Assembly: GCF_008929045.1 (NCBI RefSeq)
Contig: NZ_VFAH01000022.1
Location: 1-64,000 of the forward strand
Source: Noviherbaspirillum aerium
GTDB lineage: Bacteria > Pseudomonadota > Gammaproteobacteria > Burkholderiales > Burkholderiaceae_D
Direction: 5' to 3'
Length of the DNA: 64,000 nt
The translations under genes were made by a program, and so were the position numbers. Below, one piece after another: positions 53,165-60,722 of this stretch. Positions within the stretch are counted from its first letter, which is position 1; every line of letters starts with the position of its first letter. The notes beneath the pieces are model-generated. The model did not search any database. It was not told where the DNA came from and saw only the letters and a program-made list of their open reading frames with translations.

Positions 53165-53524
53165 GGCTACAAGATCACTGTATAAAGATACAGGATGTTA
53201 CCCCCTTGGTTTTTAACAGGCAAGGCTGGAAAGGCTCATGGCCTCGGCGAAGCGGGGATGCCACTATGTCAAGAAAATACGGAACTAACAAGGCTTTTGC
53301 GTTTCATACAAAGCCTTGCGATTCAATTAATTTGCTTGCACATGCTTCAACTCCTGCGGGTTTCGCAATTGCAGTCGATGTGCAGTCCACATGCGGTGAC
53401 AGGCAGTTGACGAAACATAAGTGGCGGCTCGCCGATAACTTCCCGGTCCGAGTCTGTCATTTCCGATATCGAATCCCCATCGGCAGTTGAACGATACCTA
53501 AGCAACCTGAAAAGGAGATACAAC
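53165..53524. other. Promoter region of the DUF2382 gene
   Basis: No gene supported. It contains a hairpin (CAAGGCTTT / AAAGCCTTG, about 53290-53320) and a strong AAAAGGAGA site just before the next start. Confidence 0.5.
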
Positions 53525-55216
53525 ATGGCAATCACATCGAAAGACAATTCGGGCATGGTTACGGGCCTCTTCCGCGACCGAGAAAGCGCAGAGCGCGCCT
53601 ACCAGGGCCTTTCCTCGCGCGGCTATACCAAGGACGATATCAATATCGTCATGTCCGACGAAGCAAGAAAGAAACACTTCTCCGGCGGCACGAGCACGGA
53701 GCTGGGCAACAAGGCGGCCGAAGGCGCCGGCATCGGCGGCGCGTTGGGCGGCACGCTCGGCGCAACCCTCGCGGCACTCACCGCTACCGGCACCAGCCTC
53801 GCCCTGCCCGGACTGGGCCTCGTGATCGCCGGTCCGCTGGCAGCGGCAGCCGCGGGCGCCGGCGCCGGTGCGGCAACGGGCGGACTGCTCGGTGCGCTGA
53901 TCGGCTGGGGCATTCCGGAAGAGCGTGTCAAGCATTATGAAAGCGGCCTGAAGGAAGGCGGCATTCTGATGGGCGTGAACCCGCGCTCCGACGATGATGC
54001 GACTTATATCGAAAACCACTGGCGCACCAACCAGGGCGAGCATATCTACCGTCCCGGCAGCAGCAGCTCGCAAACAAGCGGCGATACGGTGGTGGGCGTG
54101 TATGACAATTATGCCGACGCGCAGAGCACGATCCAGGCGCTCGAAAGCGCAGGCTTCCCGCGCTCCCGGATACAGCTCAATCCCGAGAACGATCTCGATA
54201 CCGCCGACACGACGACAGACACTTCCCATGGCTCCGGCGGCGGCATCGGCGGCTTCTTCCGTTCGCTGTTCGGCGGCAATGACGACTACAAGGAACACCA
54301 TGACGTGTATGCCGAATCGGTGCGCCGAGGCAGCTATGTGCTGACCGTTGATGTCAACAGCCAGGATGAAACCGACCGCGCCGCCGACATCATGAACCGC
54401 TTCAATGCGGTCGATGTCGACGAGCGCACCAGCCACTGGAAGAAGCAGGGCTGGAGCGGATACGATGCCAGCGCGCCGCGCTATACCCGTGATCAGATCA
54501 CGAGCGAGCGCAGCGCCTATACGTCTACCGCGTCTTCCGCCGCGCTTGGCACTTCGAAGACCGCGGCGACGACCGAGTCATCGCGCATCCCGGTGATCGA
54601 GGAAGAACTCAAGGTCGGCAAGCGCCAGGTGCAACGCGGCGGCGTGCGCGTATTCCAGCGTGTGCGCGAGACTCCGGTGCACGAGTCCGTGCAGCTGCGC
54701 GAGGAGCATGTCAAGGTCGAGCGTCATCCGGTCGACAAGCCGGCAACCGCTGCGGATCTGGCCGCATTCAAGGAAGGTTCTGTCGAGCTGCGCGAGACCG
54801 CCGAGGAAGCAGTGGTTTCCAAGAGCGCGCGTGTGGTCGAGGAAGTCGTGGTCGGCAAGGAAGTGTCGCAGCGCACCGAGCAGATCAACGATACCGTGCG
54901 GCGCACCGATGTTGAAGTCGAGCAGCTGGGTACATCGCGGACAGGTGCCGCAATGACCGATGACGACACCGACTTCCGCCGCCACTGGCAGAGCGCTTAT
55001 GGCACGACAGGCGGCCGTTATGAAGACTACGATGCCGCATATCGCTACGGCTCGACGATGGCAGGCAGCGACCGCTACAAGAACTATCAGTGGTCGGATG
55101 TCGAACCGCAGCTGCGCACCGACTGGGAAAGCAGCCATCCGGGCAGCAAATGGGACAAGGTGAAGGATGCGGTACGCTATGGCGCTGAACGCGTGACTGG
55201 TTCCCGCCGCCACTGA
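53525..55216 (+). CDS. DUF2382 general-stress-type protein
   Basis: A 563-aa protein starting at ATG 53525 with AAAAGGAGATAC upstream. Residues 15-160 form a GsiB/YsnF-like domain (VTGLFRDRESAERAYQGLSS) interrupted by a Gly/Ala-rich hydrophobic region (about 65-125) with GAGAGAATGGLLG. A related domain repeats at about 180-290 (VVGVYDNYADAQSTIQALES). The C-terminal DUF2382 spans about 355-475 (IPVIEEELKVGKRQVQRGGV; VVEEVVVGKEVSQRTEQI). Related proteins are induced by stress and desiccation; biochemistry unknown. A T-tract terminator follows. Confidence 0.9.
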   Translation: MAITSKDNSGMVTGLFRDRESAERAYQGLSSRGYTKDDINIVMSDEARKKHFSGGTSTELGNKAAEGAGIGGALGGTLGATLAALTATGTSLALPGLGLVIAGPLAAAAAGAGAGAATGGLLGALIGWGIPEERVKHYESGLKEGGILMGVNPRSDDDATYIENHWRTNQGEHIYRPGSSSSQTSGDTVVGVYDNYADAQSTIQALESAGFPRSRIQLNPENDLDTADTTTDTSHGSGGGIGGFFRSLFGGNDDYKEHHDVYAESVRRGSYVLTVDVNSQDETDRAADIMNRFNAVDVDERTSHWKKQGWSGYDASAPRYTRDQITSERSAYTSTASSAALGTSKTAATTESSRIPVIEEELKVGKRQVQRGGVRVFQRVRETPVHESVQLREEHVKVERHPVDKPATAADLAAFKEGSVELRETAEEAVVSKSARVVEEVVVGKEVSQRTEQINDTVRRTDVEVEQLGTSRTGAAMTDDDTDFRRHWQSAYGTTGGRYEDYDAAYRYGSTMAGSDRYKNYQWSDVEPQLRTDWESSHPGSKWDKVKDAVRYGAERVTGSRRH

Positions 55217-55270
55217 TCGATTGATCCATCGATCGACAGGCTGATTCGCGTCGCACAGGCGCGATCCAAG

Positions 55271-55303
55271 AGGCTGTATGCTGACAGGCATGCAGCCTTT
55301 TTT
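55271..55303 (+). terminator. Rho-independent terminator
   Basis: AGGCTGTATGC, loop TGACAG, GCATGCAGCCT, then a T run. The 11-bp stem has one mismatched pair. It ends the DUF2382 transcript, just before the NUDIX gene. Confidence 0.88.
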
Positions 55304-55332
55304 CATGCGCGCAAGACAATGGATCGAATCGA

Positions 55333-55755
55333 ATGAGAATTGCAACATCCTGCGGGACACTGATCATCAAGAAGCGGGGAGTGATTCTTCTCTGTCACGT
55401 CACCGGCACCCAGCACTGGGACATTCCCAAGGGACTCCAGGACCCCGGTGAGACGCCGCTAGGCGCGGCGGTGCGCGAACTGCATGAAGAGACCGGGCTG
55501 GCATTCTCGCCCGACCGCTTTGTCGATCTTGGCCCTTTCTCCTATCGCAGGGACAAGCAGTTGCATTTGTTCCGGGTGGACGCGCCCGATGACTTCGACG
55601 ATCTCGGCCACCTGATCTGTACCAGCCATTTCATGCACCACGTCACCGGAGAGCCCACGCCGGAAATGGATGGTTTCTGCTGGGCCACGCGTGACGAGAT
55701 CAGAACGCTGTGCTGGCCGCGCATGGCGGGCTTGCTGCTCAAGCTCGATTGGTGA
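55333..55755 (+). CDS. NUDIX hydrolase
   Basis: A 140-aa protein with a full Nudix box (GLQDPGETPLGAAVRELHEE, then TGL), so it should cleave a nucleoside-diphosphate-linked substrate with divalent metal. The N-terminus ATSCGTLIIKKRGVILLCHV and HWDIPKG are as expected. Substrate unknown. It follows a terminator and probably has its own promoter within about 30 bases of its start. Confidence 0.93.
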   Translation: MRIATSCGTLIIKKRGVILLCHVTGTQHWDIPKGLQDPGETPLGAAVRELHEETGLAFSPDRFVDLGPFSYRRDKQLHLFRVDAPDDFDDLGHLICTSHFMHHVTGEPTPEMDGFCWATRDEIRTLCWPRMAGLLLKLDW

Positions 55756-56116
55756 GGCTGCGTTCCTGCCGGACCGTATCGACAAGTTCCATGTGCAGGG
55801 GCTTGAATATCGTCTGGTCCAGTCAACAGGAAAGCGTTCTTAGCTGTGCTTGACAAGCTGCTGTTCGGTCGGGGTCCGGATCCGCGCCTGCGGTGCTTGG
55901 CGTACGGCTGTACGGGTGCACTCTCTCACCTCAATGCACCGCAACTCTGAACCGCTCGTGACGCCTGTCAAACACGGTCTGGTCCCGCAACGCATAACGT
56001 GCCTCCGCACTCCCGAACGAAGTGTGAACAGTCGCCAAGGAAGCGCCGGAATCACAGGCGTAGTACGGCAGACGCCTTGCCGCCGGGAGCGGCGGCAAGG
56101 TATTGCTGTTTCAGGA
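55756..56116. other. Intergenic, nothing certain
   Basis: 361 bases. A minus-strand frame runs through it but has arginine-rich, non-coding-like composition; no clear element. Confidence 0.4.
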
Positions 56117-56485
56117 TCATCCGGCATCGTCCGATTTCGGCACCGCGCGGTCCATGGACTTTTCCAGGCGAGCCGGAGCACTGCCATCCGATTCTTTTCC
56201 GGCTGACTGCGCCACCGCCTCGGACGGCTTCACGCCCGACAGGCCGACACTCTCATCCGTCTGCATCTGCCCCACATGTCGGGCCTGGTCGGACTGCTGG
56301 TCGAAATTTTGTTCCTCCGCAATCGAGAAACGGCCATCTTCCGAACCGTCGTCCGACGACTGGGAAAGCGACGGCGCGGACTGCATGGACTGATCGGACT
56401 GCTCCGGCTGCATATCCTGCGCTTGCCCCGAGAATCTGCCGGAAGGGTTTTTTGCTGCATCCTGTGAAGGCTGGCTGTTTGCCAT
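56117..56485 (-). CDS. Disordered Ser/Gln/Asp-rich hypothetical protein
   Basis: A 122-aa protein almost wholly low-complexity (QSDQSMQSAPSLSQSSDDGS; RLEKSMDRAVPKSDDAG). AAGGAGA precedes the ATG, so it is likely real. Similar acidic, disordered proteins are seen near stress genes; it sits close to the DUF2382, NUDIX and thioredoxin genes. No function assigned. Confidence 0.65.
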   Translation of the reverse strand: MANSQPSQDAAKNPSGRFSGQAQDMQPEQSDQSMQSAPSLSQSSDDGSEDGRFSIAEEQNFDQQSDQARHVGQMQTDESVGLSGVKPSEAVAQSAGKESDGSAPARLEKSMDRAVPKSDDAG

Positions 56486-56660
56486 GATGAATCTCCTTTT
56501 TCAATCGATGTCTGACGAGAAGGAATGAACATGCTTTCAACATCTGAACCTGCGCTGCCCCATTAGTTGCAAGCAGTCCGGGAGGCTTTGCGGGGAGCGC
56601 GGCGAGCATGCCTGGCGGATCGGAGATAATTGGCATATCGATATCGGAAAGGAAACAGAC

Positions 56661-56993
56661 ATGGCAATGAACCATACCTTCGCAACGGTCGAACCCGGGC
56701 GCGACGAGATTGATGCCCTGCAAGAACCGACGGTGGTTGAATTCGGGACCGACTGGTGCGGGTTCTGCCGCGCGGCCCAGCCTCTGCTTGAAACGGCTTT
56801 TGCCGGTCATCCTGCCGTCAGGCATATCAAGGTGGAAGATGGTCCCGGACGGCGGCTCGGCCGTTCATTTCGAGTAAAACTCTGGCCAACACTGATTTTC
56901 ATGAAGAACGGCGCCGAAGTGGCAAGGCTGGTGCGTCCGGCCGATACGAATGCAATCCGGCAGGCGCTGGAGCAGATCGACTCAAAGGGATAG
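56661..56993 (+). CDS. Thioredoxin-like protein
   Basis: A 110-aa thioredoxin fold. The active site is C-G-F-C (FGTDWCGFCRAAQPLLE) rather than CGPC, and the cis-Pro loop is LWPTLIFMKNG. GGAAA lies upstream of ATG 56661. Cytoplasmic, no signal. It probably reduces protein disulfides. Located in the stress-linked group after the DUF2382 protein. Confidence 0.92.
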   Translation: MAMNHTFATVEPGRDEIDALQEPTVVEFGTDWCGFCRAAQPLLETAFAGHPAVRHIKVEDGPGRRLGRSFRVKLWPTLIFMKNGAEVARLVRPADTNAIRQALEQIDSKG

Positions 56994-57021
56994 CCGTATA
57001 GTCATTCAGGCCTGGCCGGAC

Positions 57022-57043
57022 GGCGGCCCGCGGAGCGGGCGCC
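57022..57043 (+). terminator. GC hairpin after the thioredoxin gene
   Basis: GGCGGCCCGC, GGA, GCGGGCGCC, with one bulge. No T tract. Confidence 0.35.
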
Positions 57044-57280
57044 AATTGCGGTGCGCGGACACGGGCAGATACGGAGTTTTCCCCAATGCCGTCCTTGCCT
57101 TTTCGGCCCGCACGCCAGGTGCCGCAGATTCCGGGTGGTCGCGCCGACATCAATGGTTGTGGTTTATGCCATTGATGAATAAACTTGCATGTCTGAAATA
57201 TTTCCTTAATTCTCACCTGCGCGGCCATCTCCAGGGCAAGCCATGCCCGGCGTACCGCGACGGCTCACCTGGAGTATCCG

Positions 57281-58594
57281 ATGGCAGAATCCTTTTTCCC
57301 TAAATGGCGGCTCAGGCAAGGCACGGCCGACGGCCTGGGCCCCGTAATCAACACCGATGAGCGTCTGCCATGGCCGCAGATGTGCGCCATGGGACTGCAG
57401 CATGTGGTCGCCATGTTCGGCGCCACGGTGCTGGCTCCGCTGCTGATGGGTTTCGATCCAAATCTCGCGATCTTCATGTCCGGTATCGGCACGCTGCTGT
57501 TTTTCGTCTTTGTCGGCGGGCGGGTGCCGAGTTACCTCGGATCGAGCTTTGCCTTCATCGGTCTTGTGATCGCGGTGACCGGCTATACCGGCAGCGGCCC
57601 CAATCCCAATATCGGTGTTGCGCTGGGAGGCATCATCGCCTGCGGCGCCCTCTACACCCTGATCGGCCTGCTGGTGGCGGCGGTCGGCACCGACTGGATC
57701 GAAAGGCTGATGCCGCCCGTCGTGACCGGCGCGGTGGTGGCCGTCATCGGCTTGAATCTCGCGCCTATCGCCGTCAAGGGCGTGGTGGCCAATAATTTCG
57801 ATGCCTGGATGGCCCTGGTGACCATTCTCTGCGTTGGCGGCGTGGCCGTCTTCACGCGCGGCATGACCCAGCGCCTGCTGATCCTGATCGGACTGCTGCT
57901 GGCCTATGTCATCTATGCGGTGCTGACCAACGGCGCCGGGCTGGGCAAGCCGATCGACTTCGGCGTTGTCGCCAGCGCGCCATGGTTCGGCATGCCGAAG
58001 TTCGTAGCGCCGGTATTCAAGGCCGATGCGATGGGCCTGCTGGCACCGGTCGCCATCATCCTGGTCGCGGAAAATCTCGGCCATATCAAGGCGGTCAGCG
58101 CAATGACGGGCAAGAACCTGGACCGCTACATGGGCCGCGCCTTCATCGGCGACGGCGTCGCCACCATGATCTCGGGCGGCGCCGGCGGCACCGGCGTCAC
58201 CACCTATGCCGAAAACATCGGTGTCATGGCCGTGACCCGCATTTATTCGACGCTGGTTTTCGTTATCGCCGCGGTCGTGGCGCTCATTCTCGGCTTCTCG
58301 CCGAAATTCGGCGCGGTCATCCAGACCATTCCCGGCGCGGTGCTGGGCGGTGTCTCGATCGTAGTCTTCGGCCTGATCGCGGTTGCGGGCGCACGCATAT
58401 GGGTAGAGAACAAGGTGGATTTTTCAGATAACCGCAACCTGATCGTCGCGGCTGTCACGCTGGTGCTCGGCGCCGGCGATTTCACCCTGAAGCTCGGCCA
58501 GTTCGCGCTCGGCGGCATCGGCACCGCCACCTTCGGCGCCATCATCCTGTACGCCATTCTTTCCGCGGCAGGCGAACGCAAGGCGCGCGGCTGA
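57281..58594 (+). CDS. NCS2 nucleobase permease (RutG/UraA-like)
   Basis: A 437-aa membrane protein with 12-14 helices. Family blocks: GLQHVVAMFGATVLAPLLMG, GRVPSYLGSSFAFIG and the substrate-binding motif VAENLGHIKAVSAMTGKN. It imports uracil or a related pyrimidine by cation symport. No rut genes lie nearby, so the physiological substrate is not fixed by context. A GC hairpin (58604-58635) follows the stop. Confidence 0.93.
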   Translation: MAESFFPKWRLRQGTADGLGPVINTDERLPWPQMCAMGLQHVVAMFGATVLAPLLMGFDPNLAIFMSGIGTLLFFVFVGGRVPSYLGSSFAFIGLVIAVTGYTGSGPNPNIGVALGGIIACGALYTLIGLLVAAVGTDWIERLMPPVVTGAVVAVIGLNLAPIAVKGVVANNFDAWMALVTILCVGGVAVFTRGMTQRLLILIGLLLAYVIYAVLTNGAGLGKPIDFGVVASAPWFGMPKFVAPVFKADAMGLLAPVAIILVAENLGHIKAVSAMTGKNLDRYMGRAFIGDGVATMISGGAGGTGVTTYAENIGVMAVTRIYSTLVFVIAAVVALILGFSPKFGAVIQTIPGAVLGGVSIVVFGLIAVAGARIWVENKVDFSDNRNLIVAAVTLVLGAGDFTLKLGQFALGGIGTATFGAIILYAILSAAGERKARG

Positions 58595-58603
58595 AGAACC
58601 TGC

Positions 58604-58635
58604 GCCCGCCCGGGCCGCGACGGCATCGGGCGGGC
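58604..58635 (+). terminator. GC hairpin after the NCS2 gene
   Basis: GCCCGCCCG pairs with CGGGCGGGC (9 bp perfect, 14-base loop), 9 bases after the stop. No T run. Confidence 0.45.
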
Positions 58636-58718
58636 ATGCTATGCTCATCGGCCTCCATGGTCTTGCCGATGCGGCTTTTGCAGCTTATGTGGCTTATGCG
58701 GCTTGGAGGACCTATCGA

Positions 58719-58793
58719 AATGCCGCTTGCGGCGTTGCACCTCCTTGCCGTGCATCCGTACAGTCTTCATCGGCGCGCCTTGCTATCGTCATC
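58719..58793 (+). repeat. Second dispersed repeat, copy 2
   Basis: Matches the repeat at 51016 at 56 of 65 aligned positions. Its conserved part ends 25 bases before the DUF2272 start codon. A further CCTCCA/TGGAGG pairing and GGCTTATG-type tandem units lie just before it (58650-58712). Confidence 0.7.
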
Positions 58794-58808
58794 TTGACAG
58801 GCCCTCCC

Positions 58809-59828
58809 ATGCGTTACCCGTCCATTCTGCCCATTCTGCGCTTCACCGCCGCCGTCATCCTTGCGCCCATCTTCACTGGGGCCAACGCGCATGCCCGCGC
58901 ATGCCCGCATTCCGGACCGCCCTCGGCGATGGCGATGCGGCTGGCGGCCGTCGCCGACAGGGAATACCGGGAATTCAACGGCCATCGCATCGATGACGAC
59001 GGCACATTGCTGCGTTTCGGCTCCATGGAGTCCGAATCGGAGCTTCTTCATGACCCCGACACCGGAGCAAGTGCGCGAGACCGGCCCGGACGCTACGCCT
59101 GGCGTCGCGTGTGGGAATATTGGGTGGCGCTCGGCGAGCATGTTCACGGCGAGCCGTGGCACCGCAAGCTGATCTTCGTGCCCGGCCTGCTCGACGATGC
59201 GCACAGCAGCGCTCGCGCGAAGGAACGCGAACTCGCAAGCCTGCTGCCGGATGCGGCGGCGGAAGGCGAGGGCGAGGCCCAATCAGCCTTGCGTCAAGCG
59301 CTGGTGCGTGCGGCGCTCAACGATTCACCATGGTCGGCGGCATTCATCTCCTACCTGATGCACCAGGCGGGATTGAGCGATGCGCAGTTCAGGTATTCGG
59401 CAACGCATTCCGATTACATCAAGGCAGCCTTCGCCGACGATCCGGCATATGCCTATCGCGCCTGCGATCCTGCGCTCACCCGTCCGCGCATCGGCGACCT
59501 CTTGTGCTATTCGCGCGGCAATCGACCGCTTCGGCGCTTCGCCGATTGGCAGGAAGCGGTGCGAGGCGAGCACTTCATCACGGCGTCGCATTGCGAAGTG
59601 GTGGTTGATGTGAACCGGTCCGCACGCAAGATCGACACCGTCGGCGGCAATGTGCTGCAATCCGTCGCGCGCCGCAAGCTGCGACTGAACGAAGCCGAGG
59701 TCCTGTCCGGCAATCACAGCCCGCTGCAGTTCGAACCCGAGGATGAGACGGCCTGCCTGGTGCGAAAAAAATGCCGCCGGCAGAATGTCAATCTCCAGTA
59801 CTGGAGCGTCCTGCTGCAACTCAAGTGA
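58809..59828 (+). CDS. Secreted DUF2272 protein
   Basis: A 339-aa protein with a signal peptide (LPILRFTAAVILAPIFTGANAHA). The central WSAAFISYLMHQAGLSDAQF and YSATHSDYIKAAF blocks define DUF2272, an NlpC/P60-like CHAP-type fold; a later GEHFITASHCEVVVDV block holds the candidate catalytic His. Likely a periplasmic or secreted hydrolase, possibly of peptidoglycan, but substrate unknown. ATG 58809 chosen because it opens the signal peptide. Confidence 0.85.
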   Translation: MRYPSILPILRFTAAVILAPIFTGANAHARACPHSGPPSAMAMRLAAVADREYREFNGHRIDDDGTLLRFGSMESESELLHDPDTGASARDRPGRYAWRRVWEYWVALGEHVHGEPWHRKLIFVPGLLDDAHSSARAKERELASLLPDAAAEGEGEAQSALRQALVRAALNDSPWSAAFISYLMHQAGLSDAQFRYSATHSDYIKAAFADDPAYAYRACDPALTRPRIGDLLCYSRGNRPLRRFADWQEAVRGEHFITASHCEVVVDVNRSARKIDTVGGNVLQSVARRKLRLNEAEVLSGNHSPLQFEPEDETACLVRKKCRRQNVNLQYWSVLLQLK

Positions 59829-59845
59829 AGACGGAACGGAGCAGA

Positions 59846-59994
59846 GAGCGGATTGCGGGCGGGTGTACGGTCGCCTTGGCGTGACCGAGGGCCGCGTTGT
59901 TCGTCGCTGGTGTGTCCCGCCATACGCCTCCTTCTGCCTTGTCCTTCATCCCAAGGCAAACCGATTCTTCCATGCACCCACCTGCAATCCGCTA
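59846..59994 (+). mobile_element. TA-family MITE-like repeat, copy D (decayed)
   Basis: Same orientation as copy B: starts GAGCGGATTGCGGGCGGGTG, ends CCCACCTGCAATCCGCTAC. Border TA not preserved. Confidence 0.75.
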
Positions 59995-60064
59995 CAGGCG
60001 TCATCATGAAGCGATATTGCTCAGGCTCATATTGTTCGTCGTCCAGGACTCCATACTTGTCTTC

Positions 60065-60367
60065 ATGAATATCAATAAAATGGTCCAGGAAGTGCTGAGC
60101 GAAGCGGCGATCGAGCTGCTCGACACGCTTGCCGCACACACCATTGTGGCCGCCCCGCAGCAACGCTCCTCGCTTACCTTCATGCCGGTCGACGCGGACG
60201 ACTGGAACGCGACCATGCTGCTGATGCGCGAGATTTTCGAGGCCGAAGTCCTGCTGTCGGGCGACACTGAATGGCTGAGCTTTCGCATACTGCAGGCGTA
60301 CGGCGTGCGAGACGGCCAGCTCGCCTACCAGTTCACGCCCGTCTTTGCGCAGGCACTGGCTGCATGA
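60065..60367 (+). CDS. Hypothetical protein, 100 aa, between two repeat copies
   Basis: A helical protein from ATG 60065 (MNINKMVQEVLSEAAIELLD, then FMPVDADDWNATMLLMREIF). No motif recognised. MITE-like repeat copies flank it at both sides (D upstream and E downstream), so it could be a passenger or simply a gene between two insertion hot spots. Function unknown. Confidence 0.6.
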   Translation: MNINKMVQEVLSEAAIELLDTLAAHTIVAAPQQRSSLTFMPVDADDWNATMLLMREIFEAEVLLSGDTEWLSFRILQAYGVRDGQLAYQFTPVFAQALAA

Positions 60368-60384
60368 CGCGTAATTGCGCGCAA

Positions 60385-60523
60385 TAGAGCGGAGTGCGGG
60401 TGGATATAACGCCGGCTCGGTCTGCGTTGGGCGCATCGCATCGCAGCGCAGCGTTGTCGTCGCTGGTATCGTCCTTCCCGGAACAAACGAATGCTTTCTT
60501 GCAGCCATCCGCAATGCGCTCCA
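60385..60523 (+). mobile_element. TA-bounded MITE-like repeat, copy E (internally shortened)
   Basis: TAGAGCGGAGTGCGGGTGG at the left, CAGCCATCCGCAATGCGCTC at the right; core TTGTCGTCGCTGGT as in copies B and D. TA at the left border. Confidence 0.72.
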
Positions 60524-60722
60524 AAAATTTCCTCGAGATGTTGACGGCATGACAGCAAGTTTTGACGCCATGTTGAAAGCACGTTCGACGGTGTTGCCGT
60601 ATTGCTTTTCTCCCATGCAAGCCGAGTCGGCTTGTTGAACATTTTTGTTACAGAAATGGTTCTGAAATCGGTCTTACAATAGCCCCCGTTAATGTCGGCG
60701 AACGACTTCATAAAAACGAAAA

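Noticed and set aside
55840-56187. 115-aa minus-strand frame beside the disordered protein
   Set aside because: Overlaps the better-supported 56117-56485 gene, is arginine-rich, and has no clear ribosome-binding site.
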